From: Acidobacteriota bacterium
GTDB taxonomy: Bacteria; Acidobacteriota; Terriglobia; Acidiferrales; UBA7541
Direction of reading: 5' to 3'
Assembly: GCA_003224085.1 (NCBI GenBank)
Contig: QHYK01000048.1
Span: 62,001 to 126,000, forward strand
DNA: 64,000 nucleotides
Of the stretch, positions 1 through 8,520 are shown in pieces (positions within the stretch are counted from its first letter, which is position 1; each line of letters starts with the position of its first letter). The position numbers and the translations under genes are program-made. Below the pieces are notes generated by a model. It was given only the letters and a program-made list of their open reading frames with translations, searched no databases and was not told where the DNA came from.

Positions 1-513
1 GACGCTGAATCGTTTGAGTTCGGCCTGCTTTTCGGCGAGCGCCTGGCCGGCTTCCTTGTAGGCGCTGTCGGTGGCGAGCCAGATTTGGCGACGAAGCGCG
101 ATGGAGTCGTTATCAAGCGGGAGGATCATGGACTCGCCTTCGCCGCGCCCGTAGAAGCTGTCTTGCTTGTAGTCGCCGATGCGAACGACGACGCGCAGGA
201 CACGATAGTGCCCGTGTTGATTTTCGCGGAGGGCGCCAAAAGCGGCTTCGGCGGAATAGTCTTCGACGTCGCTGACACGATACTCGATGAAATAGGGCGG
301 CTGGACCTGGTCCATCTTGAGTTGCGCTTTGGAACGGTCGAGTTCTGTGAGCAGAGCTTCGAGAAGACCGTCGCCTTTAACGGCGACGTGAGCGGCAGCC
401 AGCGCGGGGTCGAGCGCGGGTTTCGAGTCACCGGAGGAGGCGCGGAGAGTATGCGTCATCGAAGTGAGGGAAAGAGCGAGCGCAAATGCCAAGTTGCGGT
501 AAAGCAGTGTCAT
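1..513 (-). CDS. Exported TldD/TldE-like protein, N-terminal part (cut by window edge)
   Basis: The gene starts at an ATG at 513 and runs off the left edge, leaving 171 codons. It begins with a hydrophobic signal-like segment (LLYRNLAFALALSLTS) and then a region similar to the N-terminal part of the next gene upstream, including a shared QPPYF/QPPYY stretch. I therefore read it as a paralogue of the TldD-like protease at 510-2336. Its ATG overlaps that gene's TGA (ATGA), so the two are probably translationally coupled. In known TldD/TldE pairs one subunit carries the zinc HExxxH motif and the other does not; this one may be the TldE/PmbA-like partner, but the diagnostic C-terminal part lies outside the window. 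Confidence 0.8.
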   Translation of the reverse strand, partial: MTLLYRNLAFALALSLTSMTHTLRASSGDSKPALDPALAAAHVAVKGDGLLEALLTELDRSKAQLKMDQVQPPYFIEYRVSDVEDYSAEAAFGALRENQHGHYRVLRVVVRIGDYKQDSFYGRGEGESMILPLDNDSIALRRQIWLATDSAYKEAGQALAEKQAELKRFSV

Positions 514-2336
514 GGCTTCACCCCCGCGTTGGTTTCCGTGGCGGTCTTTGCAGGAGGTGCGCTGTCTTCAAAGCCGGGCGGAGGCAACAGCGGCGGACGC
601 TCGTGCTGATGCGCGCGCTTTTGCACTTCCATTTCGGAAAAGAGCATGAAAGGCGCGACCGCGGCAACGGGAACCTGGCCACTTTCCGCGCCGCAGACGC
701 CGTTGAAGACATGCTCCTGATCGCCGGTGGTGAGGATACGAGTTAAAGCGGCCAGCGGTGTGCCAACGATGTCCACTCCGCGCACTAATTCATCGGGACG
801 GCCATCGGCGTAAACTTTGTAGACCATCACGGGCAGTACCTGAAACGCCTGCGGCAACTGGCGCGTGGTGATGGTGAAACCACCTTGTATGTCATCGAAA
901 TACAAGCCGTAGGGTTTGCCTTGCTTTTTCACTTCGTCGATGAGTTTCTGGCGCATCTGGGCTTCGGGGACCGTTTGCGTCGAAGTGACGATTAAGTTTC
1001 CCTGGCGGCCGGTGGGCATGAGGCCGGGCTGATTGCGGCCGTGACCATTGGAAACGCTGAAGTCTTTGATGGGCATGCGCGACATCAGGAAATTCTTGAG
1101 CACGCCGTCTTTGATGACATCGACGTGCCGGGCGGGTGTGCCTTCATTGTCGTAACCATAGGAGCCTGCTAGCTTGACGCCAGCAATTTCGTGGATGGTC
1201 GGATCGTCAACGACGCTTAGGAATTTCGGAAGAACTTCCTGGCCGATTTTCTTGGTGAAAGTCTGTCCTTCTTCTTCATCGCGTTGGCGGTGGCCTTCGA
1301 GGCGGTGGCCGAGGACTTCGTGGAAGAAGACGGCGCTGGCGCGCCCGCTTAAAAGAGCCGGGCCGTCATAAGGTTCGGCGACGGGAGCCTTGCGAAGATC
1401 GCTGAGGTCTGCGGCCATTTTTTCGATTTTGCTAGTGAGTTCGGCTTCGGCCGGCAGACCCGTGGCGTTGGGGCCCTGGAAAGTTTCGACACGGAGAAGG
1501 TCCATGCCATCGTCGGCGCGTGTTTGCGCTTCCATTACGAGGCGCGCGGAAGAAGTGGGCGAAACAAGAGTCGTGCCTTCGTTTGTGACCATGCGCGAAT
1601 TGGAATTCGAGACCTGAAGCACGACGCTGGCGAAATACACTTCGGGATACTTGCGGAAAGCTGCGGAGAGTCGCTTGATTTCGCTTTCCCAGGAGGCGCG
1701 ATCGAAAGGCGCGGCGGTGGCTTCACCGATATGCGTTTCCGGTTTTTCCTTGGAGAAGTCGGGGGACTTGTCCTCTTCTTCCGCGCGAACGGCGGTGTTC
1801 GTGCGGACGTTCATGAGAGCAGGAACTGCGCGCTTGTACTCGCGGTCGGTGAGTTCCCACAAGACACGGGCGAGGGCTTCCCGGTCATTGCCGAGAGGAA
1901 GGGTTCCGGAGGTGACGCCGCTCGAGCGGCTCTGGCCATGCGTGTTATCGAGGTCGGGAGCGCCGACGCGCATGGTGACGTCCGCAAAGCGGCGAGCAGC
2001 GCTGGTGTTGCCCAGGAGGCTGCCGTAAGCGCCGGAAAGCACGACAAAATCCTGATCGTAGACAGTGTAGCTGAGGTAGTAGGGAGGCTGCTCGGCCTTG
2101 CCGAGCTCGGCGACGGCGCGTGAGAGTTCCGTTTGCATCGCTTTCAAGACAGGGTCGTTCGCGGATACCGGGGTCGGAGCGGAGAGCGGAGTCGAGGTTG
2201 GCTTGTTGTCGGCGGCGGACCCCAGTGGGGGAAAGGCCAGCTGCCCTGCAAGGAAGCAGGCCGCGGCAACACGCAGAAGTTTAGATACGGCGGCAAATGC
2301 TCGTCCGCGATTTTGTGAGGATTCAAAGATGTACAT
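510..2336 (-). CDS. tldD: Exported TldD-like metalloprotease (peptidase U62 family)
   Basis: This is a 608-residue protein with a signal-like hydrophobic segment at about residues 20-42. The TldD/PmbA domain follows, with the zinc motif HEVLGH at residues 339-344. In the family, TldD and TldE form a heterodimeric protease that degrades unfolded peptides and trims some ribosomal peptides. The Escherichia coli proteins are cytoplasmic, so the N-terminal export signal here is a difference. The gene overlaps its paralogue downstream by four bases. The low-complexity Ser/Thr/Pro stretch at residues 46-60 looks like a linker after the signal peptide. Family assignment is firm; substrate and final location are inferred. 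Confidence 0.88.
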   Translation of the reverse strand: MYIFESSQNRGRAFAAVSKLLRVAAACFLAGQLAFPPLGSAADNKPTSTPLSAPTPVSANDPVLKAMQTELSRAVAELGKAEQPPYYLSYTVYDQDFVVLSGAYGSLLGNTSAARRFADVTMRVGAPDLDNTHGQSRSSGVTSGTLPLGNDREALARVLWELTDREYKRAVPALMNVRTNTAVRAEEEDKSPDFSKEKPETHIGEATAAPFDRASWESEIKRLSAAFRKYPEVYFASVVLQVSNSNSRMVTNEGTTLVSPTSSARLVMEAQTRADDGMDLLRVETFQGPNATGLPAEAELTSKIEKMAADLSDLRKAPVAEPYDGPALLSGRASAVFFHEVLGHRLEGHRQRDEEEGQTFTKKIGQEVLPKFLSVVDDPTIHEIAGVKLAGSYGYDNEGTPARHVDVIKDGVLKNFLMSRMPIKDFSVSNGHGRNQPGLMPTGRQGNLIVTSTQTVPEAQMRQKLIDEVKKQGKPYGLYFDDIQGGFTITTRQLPQAFQVLPVMVYKVYADGRPDELVRGVDIVGTPLAALTRILTTGDQEHVFNGVCGAESGQVPVAAVAPFMLFSEMEVQKRAHQHERPPLLPPPGFEDSAPPAKTATETNAGVKP

Positions 2337-2681
2337 GAAGAATGGACTCCCCTTCCGACGGTCGATCCAACAGTCGATCGATCCGTGTCAATCACCAAAA
2401 ACCACCCAGAATTGGAGTATGCCTCAGTGTTTTGACGTGCGCAAATGACCGCGTCCGAAACGTTCACTCGTTATTTGACAACCCGCGCCCGTGAAACGGT
2501 TGCGTGACCGGAGAATTGGTTCGCCCTTGACGCCTCCCGCGTGCTACCACTGGTTTTCCGCGCTTGTCTGGGGCTTGGCCTGTCTTTGCGGATCGCGATG
2601 GCGTTGCCCTTGGTCGCGCCGCCGGGGTTCCTGCTGGGGTGGAAAAGTATAAGAGGGGACGCTCACCCGTCTGGCAAAAAA
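2337..2681. other. Intergenic region between fmt and the tldD-like gene
   Basis: This stretch of about 345 bases separates the 3' end of fmt from the start of the tldD-like gene, both on the minus strand. I see no convincing gene, RNA or clear terminator. The promoter of the tldD-like pair should lie here, but no box is clear enough to place. Confidence 0.4.
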
Positions 2682-3659
2682 TCACGCGTCGCCGAAGCGT
2701 TCGCCGGGCTTGAGGCGGGCGCCGTTGGCGAATTCGGAGGCGGTGACTTGTTTGCGCCCCTCGAGTTTGACGGCTTGCAGGCGCAAGAAAGTTGCGTTGC
2801 CGCAAGAGACGAACCAATCGTTCTTTGCACCAAAGAGAGTGCCGGGAACAGAATGCGCGGCGGGGAGGGATGGGTCGGCGCGCACTGCAGGTAGAGACGA
2901 AGCTTCAGCTACCGGTTGACCCCAGAGATGGCAGGTCTGGCCACGGAAGGTCGTGTAAGCGCCGGGCCAGGGAGCGAAGCCGCGCATGCGGTTGTAAATT
3001 TCTTGCGCGAAACGGTTCCAGTCGATGCAGCCGTCTTCCTTTTTCAGGATTGGAGCGACGGTGGCTTCCCCATGGTTTTGCGGTCGCGGAACTATGGTGC
3101 CACCGGCTAAACCGCGCAGGGTTTCTTCCATCAAAGGTGGACCGGCCTCGGACATTCGCGCGGCGAGTTCGGGAGCGCTTTCGGCGGGACCGATTTCCAT
3201 TTCGTGCTGAAGCAGGATGTCGCCGGTATCCATGCCGGCGTCAATGCGCATGGTGGTGAACCCCGTGCGTGTTTCGCCGTTGGCAATGGCCCAGTTGATG
3301 GGGGCGGCGCCACGATATTTCGGAAGCAGGGATGCGTGCAGGTTAATCCAGCCGTGCTTGGGAATCGAAAGAAGGCGCGCAGGGATGATTTGCCCGTAGG
3401 CGATGATGACGATGAGGTCGGGAGCAAGCTTTTCGAGAAGTTGCTGAACTTCCGGCACGCGAATTTTTTCCGGCTGATGCAAGGGAATTTTTGCGGCCAG
3501 TGCGACTTCTTTCACTGGAGAAAAGAAAACTTGCTGCCCGCGACCGCGCGGGCGGTCAGGCTGCGTGATAACAGCCAAGACTCTGAAATCGGGCTTTGCC
3601 AACAGATATTTCAGAGTTGGGACGGCAAATTGTGGCGTGCCGCAAAAGACAAGGCGCAT
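2682..3659 (-). CDS. fmt: Methionyl-tRNA formyltransferase
   Basis: Fmt formylates initiator Met-tRNA with 10-formyl-tetrahydrofolate. The protein is 325 residues from the ATG at 3659, which matches the family length; a longer frame up to 3770 would add 37 unrelated residues. It opens with the Rossmann-type MRLVFCGTPQFAVP and has the formyltransferase motif HASLLPKYRGAAPINWAI, followed by TGFTTMRIDAGMDTGD. The C-terminal domain is present. It lies downstream of def and aroC on the same strand; the fmt-def pairing is classical, because deformylase removes the group Fmt adds. A perfect palindrome (3742-3765) sits in the def-fmt gap. Confidence 0.96.
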   Translation of the reverse strand: MRLVFCGTPQFAVPTLKYLLAKPDFRVLAVITQPDRPRGRGQQVFFSPVKEVALAAKIPLHQPEKIRVPEVQQLLEKLAPDLIVIIAYGQIIPARLLSIPKHGWINLHASLLPKYRGAAPINWAIANGETRTGFTTMRIDAGMDTGDILLQHEMEIGPAESAPELAARMSEAGPPLMEETLRGLAGGTIVPRPQNHGEATVAPILKKEDGCIDWNRFAQEIYNRMRGFAPWPGAYTTFRGQTCHLWGQPVAEASSLPAVRADPSLPAAHSVPGTLFGAKNDWFVSCGNATFLRLQAVKLEGRKQVTASEFANGARLKPGERFGDA

Positions 3660-3741
3660 GGGTTCAGACTTCCTTAGGTGCATAGGTGCAATGGAGGGCC
3701 CGCGGGGTGGGGAGAAGGCAGGCTTTGATGGCATGTCGGGG

Positions 3742-3765
3742 AAGGGCGCAGCCTGCTGCGCCCTT
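3742..3765. repeat. Perfect 10-bp palindrome in the def-fmt gap
   Basis: AAGGGCGCAG and its exact complement CTGCGCCCTT are separated by four bases. It lies in the 130-base gap between def and fmt, before the fmt start. It has no T-run, so it is more like a REP-type repeat than an intrinsic terminator, although a stem here could affect fmt expression. A related GGGCGCAG/CTGCGCCC stem occurs at 27271-27314. Confidence 0.6.
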
Positions 3766-3789
3766 ACCATGTCTGGTTCGTAGTCGAAG

Positions 3790-4377
3790 TCACCATTCTC
3801 CTTGTTTCTTGAGTTTTTTGATTTTGCGTTTGATGAGATCGCGCTTCAACATGCCCAAATGTTGTATGAAGAGGATGCCGTTGAGGTGGTCGATTTCGTG
3901 GCAGAAGGCGCGCGCCAGGAGATTCTCTCCGCGAATTTCAAAAGTCTCGCCCTTGACGTTTTGCGCTTTCACGGTGACAAACTGGGGGCGAATGACGTAG
4001 CCCCGAAAGCCGGGGATGGAAAGGCAGCCTTCTTCTTCCCGAACTTCGCCCTCGGCGTGGGTGATCTCGGGATTGGCTAAAATAATTTTGCCTTCCGGAT
4101 TTTTCCCCCCAGTGACGTCGACGACGGCGAAGCGCATGCTCTTCCCGATTTGCGGAGCAGCCAGGCCTACACCCTGCGCGGCGTACATCGAGGCGAACAT
4201 GTCTTCGGCAAGTTCTTCGAGTTCGGCATCAAATCTCGTTACCGGCGCTCCCGGCTTTTCGAGGATGGGATCGCCGTACTTGACGATGGGATAGATTTTC
4301 CGCGGCGGCGCAGACACCGGTGGCGTCTCGGTGGCAGTGGCCGCAGGCGCTTTAGAACTCCTCGATTTGTCGGACAT
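3790..4377 (-). CDS. def: Peptide deformylase
   Basis: Def removes the formyl group from nascent proteins using a bound metal ion. All three signature motifs are present: GVGLAAPQ at residues 69-76, EGCLS at 116-120 and HEIDH at 160-164. The N-terminal extension of about 27 residues is rich in Ser, Thr, Ala and Pro and precedes the usual fold start (KIYPIVKYGDPIL). The C-terminus is very basic (RDLIKRKIKKLKKQ), as in deformylases that bind near the ribosomal exit tunnel. The start codon lies inside the 3' end of aroC (26-base overlap), so translation is probably coupled. Confidence 0.96.
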   Translation of the reverse strand: MSDKSRSSKAPAATATETPPVSAPPRKIYPIVKYGDPILEKPGAPVTRFDAELEELAEDMFASMYAAQGVGLAAPQIGKSMRFAVVDVTGGKNPEGKIILANPEITHAEGEVREEEGCLSIPGFRGYVIRPQFVTVKAQNVKGETFEIRGENLLARAFCHEIDHLNGILFIQHLGMLKRDLIKRKIKKLKKQGEW

Positions 4378-5521
4378 AATTGTCGAAATTCCGCCGCATC
4401 TCTAGGAGAGAGTCTCCACCAAATTTTTGCAGAAAAGTATCCGCCAACACAAGAGCAACCATGGCTTCGCCCGCAACCGCGCCCGCGGGGACCACGCACC
4501 AGTCGGAACGCTCGTAAGCAGCCTGCACCGGCTCCTTGGTGACCAAGTTGGCGGTGCGCAGCGGCTTGCGCAACGTGGAGATGGGCTTCAAGTAGCCCCG
4601 AATGACGATGTCTTCGCCATTGGTGATGCCACCTTCGAGGCCGCCCGCCCGGTTGGTGAACCGGCGAAAACGATGTGCTGCCTTGTCGTAGGAAATCTCG
4701 TCCTGCACGTCGCTGCCGTGAGCGCCGGCAATCGATACGCCGTCGCCAATTTCAACTGCCTTGACGGCCTGGACGCTCATGAGCGCTTGTGCCAAGCGGC
4801 CATCGAGCTTCTCATCCCATTGGGCGTGGCTGCCAAGGCCGGGCGGAACATTGTGGGCGACGATTTCGAAGATGCCGCCGACCGTGTCATTGGCTTTGAG
4901 AACGGCGTCCACTTCCGCTTTCATTTTTTCTTGTGTGGCGGCGTCGGTGCAGCGCAGCGGCGAATCCAGGTCCGCGCCGACGGCGCGAATTTTCTTCCAC
5001 GGAGCTGGGCGCTCAAGGCGAATGTTGCCTACCTGAACGGTATGGCTGGCGATTTCGGTGCCGAATTCCTTCAACAGAATCTTGGCGAACGCGCCGGCGG
5101 CAACGCGTGCGGCGGTTTCGCGAGCCGAGGCGCGCTCGAGGACGTAGCGCGCGTCGTGATAATTGAACTTCAACGAGCCGGCAAGGTCGGCGTGGCCAGG
5201 GCGCGGCGCCACCAGCTTCTTAGCGCCAGGATCATCCTCGGATGGCTCCACGGGAAGGATTTTTTCCCAGTTGGCCCAATCACGGTTCTCGATGCGCAGC
5301 GCGATCGGGGCGCCGATGGTCTTACCATGACGAACGCCGGCAAAAATCTCAGCGCGGTCCTGCTCGATTTTCTGGCGTCCCCCGCGCCCGTAGCCTAGCT
5401 GGCGGCGGTGCAATTCATTGTTGATGAATTTGATGTCGATAGGAAGCTGCGCAGGAAGGCCCGAGACATACGCAAAAAGCGCCTGTCCGTGCGATTCGCC
5501 GGCGGTATAGAACTTGAGCAT
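4352..5521 (-). CDS. aroC: Chorismate synthase
   Basis: AroC makes chorismate from 5-enolpyruvylshikimate 3-phosphate, the last step of the shikimate pathway, using reduced FMN. The 389-residue protein begins with the typical FYTAGESHGQALFAYVSGLPA and contains GYGRGGRQKIEQDRAEIFAG, APRPGHADLAGSLKF, and the late FTNRAGGLEGGITNGEDI and PISTLRKPL segments. Length matches the family. It is the first gene of a minus-strand group with def and fmt and overlaps def by 26 bases. No other aromatic-pathway gene is in the window. Confidence 0.97.
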   Translation of the reverse strand: MLKFYTAGESHGQALFAYVSGLPAQLPIDIKFINNELHRRQLGYGRGGRQKIEQDRAEIFAGVRHGKTIGAPIALRIENRDWANWEKILPVEPSEDDPGAKKLVAPRPGHADLAGSLKFNYHDARYVLERASARETAARVAAGAFAKILLKEFGTEIASHTVQVGNIRLERPAPWKKIRAVGADLDSPLRCTDAATQEKMKAEVDAVLKANDTVGGIFEIVAHNVPPGLGSHAQWDEKLDGRLAQALMSVQAVKAVEIGDGVSIAGAHGSDVQDEISYDKAAHRFRRFTNRAGGLEGGITNGEDIVIRGYLKPISTLRKPLRTANLVTKEPVQAAYERSDWCVVPAGAVAGEAMVALVLADTFLQKFGGDSLLEMRRNFDNYVRQIEEF

Positions 5522-5672
5522 CCGCGCCTCTATCCTCGCGTGTTCTTTGGCAATTCATTCATGAGGAAGAGACAGTGTAGCGAGGGCCAGGGTTCGCCGT
5601 CCACCCGCGGAGCTTTAATGCCAGGCCAATCCTGAGGTTAGGCAGTTTCGAATTTGAGGCTAAGATGAAACG

Positions 5673-6458
5673 GTGCCCAAAGCTATCGTTGCAATCGGCG
5701 GCGGTGAAATCAGAACAAGAGGAACCGCCCTCATTGACCGGGAGATTATCCGGCTCTCGAACAAGAGACATCCGAAGCTTCTCTTTATCCCCACCGCGAG
5801 TTCGAACTCCGGAAGATACTGGAAGCGCGTGAGGGAATACTTCGGACACTTCCTGAAGTGCAAAACCGAAGTGCTTTTCCTCACCAAAGAACGACCGTCT
5901 CGAAAACAGATCCGAAAAAAGATCCTTGCGGCCGATATCATTTACGTTGGCGGTGGAAACACCCTGCTCATGATGCGCGTCTGGCGCCGCTGGGGCGTCG
6001 ATAAGCTGCTGAAATCCGCCTATGAGAAGGGAACCGTGCTGTCGGGCATCAGCGCGGGTGCGATCTGCTGGTTTGATTCCGGGCACTCCGATTCGATGTC
6101 TTTTTACAACCCCCGAAAATGGAAGTACATCAAGGTGAAGGGCCTTGGGCTCATAACCGGAATCCACTGTCCTCACTACAACAGCCTGACTCGGGGGATT
6201 CCCAGAAGAAAACACTTCCGGGAAATGATTCGGCGAATCGGCGGTGTGGGGATCGCGATTGAAAACAATTGCGCCATCGAGTTTGTAGACGGTCGCTTCT
6301 ACAGGGTGATTGGTTCCAAGAACTACGCGCGGGCCTACAAAGTGTATAAGCGCAACGCTGACGTGATTACCGAGCAAATCCGACGGGAGAAGCAGTTTGC
6401 GCCGATTACCTCCCTCACTCGACGAGACTTTCTTCACACAAGCCGAACAACACATTAG
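5673..6458 (+). CDS. Peptidase S51-like (peptidase E / cyanophycinase fold) protein
   Basis: A 261-residue protein with a GTG start. It has the S51 features: an N-terminal AIGGGEI, VGGGNT at residues 92-97, and the nucleophile elbow GISAGA with Ser127. Known relatives include aspartyl dipeptidase (peptidase E), cyanophycinase and similar Ser hydrolases with a glutamine-amidotransferase-like fold. The protein is unusually basic, especially in its C-terminal third, and the gene looks less GC-rich than its neighbours, a weak hint of transfer. It stands alone between divergent aroC and a broken DinB gene. Substrate cannot be told from sequence. Confidence 0.82.
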   Translation: MPKAIVAIGGGEIRTRGTALIDREIIRLSNKRHPKLLFIPTASSNSGRYWKRVREYFGHFLKCKTEVLFLTKERPSRKQIRKKILAADIIYVGGGNTLLMMRVWRRWGVDKLLKSAYEKGTVLSGISAGAICWFDSGHSDSMSFYNPRKWKYIKVKGLGLITGIHCPHYNSLTRGIPRRKHFREMIRRIGGVGIAIENNCAIEFVDGRFYRVIGSKNYARAYKVYKRNADVITEQIRREKQFAPITSLTRRDFLHTSRTTH

Positions 6459-6566
6459 CGCAGAACTTGTTGCAGCCATGGCACGTCAGTTAGAAAACAT
6501 CTCGGTGTTTCATCAAGGACCCGGCCAAGGTAATATTTTCGAAGCAATGGTCCGCCGCTGTTCTCC

Positions 6567-7057
6567 ATGACGAAGGCTGACATTCTCCTGCTCTTCGAGT
6601 ACGACTGCTGGGCGAACAATAGAGTTTTGCAAGCCGCCAGCGCGCTCAGCGATGAGCAGTTCGCGCGAGACACGCTCGTGCACATCATCGGCGGCGAGTG
6701 GGGTTGGCTTACTTATTGGAAAGAGAATTCCCCTAGCCCTGCATTCTTAGCCGATTTGTGGGATCGACACGACGCCCTTTTTTATCCGGATAGATTTCCA
6801 AACGTTGCCGCAGTTCGATCAAAGTGGGCAGAAGTTGAAAAAGAGCGGACCGAGTTCGTGAGTTGTGTGACCGAAGAAGCCCTGACAAGGATGCTTATTG
6901 TTCGCACCAAGCATGTCAGCCTGGGACGATGCAGTACCTGGTAAACCATTCCACCTACCATCGAGGTCAAATTGCTCTGATGATGCGGCAGCTTGGTGCC
7001 AAGCCAGTGACCACCGACTTCCCTCTCTTTTTGATCGAAGGCCGCGGCAAGCGCTAG
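6567..7057 (+). pseudogene. DinB-family protein, frameshifted
   Basis: The first part (6567 to about 6920) encodes a DinB-like four-helix protein. Its frame then ends with an unrelated tail at 6944. The expected DinB C-terminus, QYLVNHSTYHRGQIALMMRQLG, continues in another frame and ends at 7057. One lost base (or two gained) around 6915-6930 accounts for this. The histidines that bind metal in the family are seen at HIIGGEW and HSTYHRG, split between the two frames. DinB proteins are thiol-transferase or metal-dependent enzymes of mostly unknown substrate. A sequencing error is as likely as a true mutation. A second, intact DinB gene lies at 48260-48796. Confidence 0.75.
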
Positions 7058-7058
7058 G

Positions 7059-7391
7059 TCAGCGCTGGGTTTCTTTGCCGCCGACGTACAGTGGCATGAG
7101 GATTTGGATGGCAATACCCCGTCGACCCTGCCCCAGGTCATCGACGCGGACCACTTGGCCGAGCGATTCGCGATTAAGGGAGCCGGTTGCGTCGGAATAA
7201 GGAAAAGTGATAAACACGCGCATGCCCTCGACGTAGGTAGTGTTTTTCGACGCGAAGTAGACACTATCCCGCGTGGCGTTCAGCGTAGGAAGAATGTCAT
7301 CGAAGTTGAGATGAGCATCCGAAGGCCGCACGCGAACCACCTGTGGAAGTTTGAGCCGGGCTCGACGCCGGCGTTCTGGTGGATAGCCCAT
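7059..7391 (-). CDS. Small PilZ-like domain protein
   Basis: A 110-residue protein consisting of one PilZ-like beta-barrel. The arginine cluster ERRRRARLKLP provides the RxxxR half of the cyclic-di-GMP motif. The second half, expected as (D/N)xSxxG, is degenerate here (NATRDS), so ligand binding is doubtful. It ends two bases after the broken DinB gene and is convergent with it. It is one of four small single-domain PilZ-type proteins in the window. Function unknown. Confidence 0.65.
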   Translation of the reverse strand: MGYPPERRRRARLKLPQVVRVRPSDAHLNFDDILPTLNATRDSVYFASKNTTYVEGMRVFITFPYSDATGSLNRESLGQVVRVDDLGQGRRGIAIQILMPLYVGGKETQR

Positions 7392-7673
7392 AGTCTGCTG
7401 GTGAAGACAGAGTACCGGACGCTAGAAGATCCCGGAACGCCGTTCTGGGAGGACGTTGTTTAGTTGACAACGGTTCGCATAGCAATTCCGAAAAAGCCCG
7501 ATCTAACTTTGCGAGGCACTATTCGAATGAGTAGGTACCATGCGAGTACGGACAGAGTTTACGAAACCTACGCAGAATCGCTTACTTGACGCACGGTTGG
7601 CGCAAAGTTACGCTTCCTCTATAGCTGTTTCGGCGAGAAGTTCGAGGATGATGACGGGTGTGAATAAGGACTT

Positions 7674-8516
7674 GTGGCCGACACTCCGCTCCAGGTAGCA
7701 GGCAACCGTGCGAAACGGGAAGAGGTCCCTTCGGTCGTCGAAGTGCTGGAGGGCGCGACGAAACGGGCGGTGGCCGCCGTTCAGGATTACTCGCAGCTTT
7801 CCTTTCGAGCGCTGACAAATCTCGCGACATCCCCGCATTATTTTCAAGACACGCTCGAGCAAATGGACGACGTAGGAGTCGGCTCACTGCCAATCATCCT
7901 GCTTTCCGGATTCTTCATCGGCGGCGTCATGGTGCTGCAAACCGGAGCGCAGTTCGTGCGGTTTGGGCAAACTTCACTAACGGGAGACGTGGTGTCTCTC
8001 GCTCTGGTGCGCGAGCTTGCCCCGTCCATCACGGGCCTTCTTACGGCAGGGCGTTGCTCTTCGGGAATGGCGTCGGAGTTGGGTTCCATGCTCGTGACCG
8101 AGCAAGTGGATGCGATGCGGGCGATGGGCACGGACCCCAGCCGGAAGCTGGTGACGCCGCGAGTTCTGGCAACCCTGACGATGGTGCCGTTGCTGACGGC
8201 CCTGATGGTTTTCGTTGGTCTGCTGGGCGGATGCGTCGCATCGGTGTTTTCGCTGCAATTGAGCGCGGTGGAGTTTTGGCGGCGCGCGATCGACATATTG
8301 GAATTCTCGGACCTGATGCAGGGCTTTTCAAAGGCCATGGTTTTCGGGTTCCTTTTGGCCACTGTTGGGTGTTACAAGGGATTGACAGCGCGGGGCGGCA
8401 CACAAGGCGTTGGCCGAGCCACGACGCAGGCGGTGGTGATTTCGTCCGTACTTATTATTGTGGCGGATCTCTTTCTGACGAAACTTTCCCTCTACCTCGC
8501 CAACAGAGTCTTCTAA
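7674..8516 (+). CDS. mlaE: MlaE-type ABC transporter permease
   Basis: A 280-residue integral membrane permease of the MlaE/YrbE family, which works with the ATPase MlaF and the MCE protein MlaD to move phospholipids between inner and outer membranes. The conserved stretch VRELAPSITGLLTAGRCSSGMASELGSM and the later TEQVDAMRAMGTDP are typical. It starts at GTG 7674 with AAGGA about five bases upstream. Its usual partners are not adjacent: an S9 peptidase gene on the other strand (8521-10686) lies between it and mlaF. The 3' ends of mlaE and that peptidase gene are only four bases apart. Confidence 0.93.
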   Translation: MADTPLQVAGNRAKREEVPSVVEVLEGATKRAVAAVQDYSQLSFRALTNLATSPHYFQDTLEQMDDVGVGSLPIILLSGFFIGGVMVLQTGAQFVRFGQTSLTGDVVSLALVRELAPSITGLLTAGRCSSGMASELGSMLVTEQVDAMRAMGTDPSRKLVTPRVLATLTMVPLLTALMVFVGLLGGCVASVFSLQLSAVEFWRRAIDILEFSDLMQGFSKAMVFGFLLATVGCYKGLTARGGTQGVGRATTQAVVISSVLIIVADLFLTKLSLYLANRVF

Positions 8517-8520
8517 AAAA

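Noticed and set aside
4427-5398. Antisense frame within aroC
   Set aside because: aroC carries every chorismate synthase motif on the minus strand.
5559-6479. Antisense frame over the S51-like gene
   Set aside because: The plus-strand protein has the GISAGA nucleophile elbow; the reverse frame has no family features.
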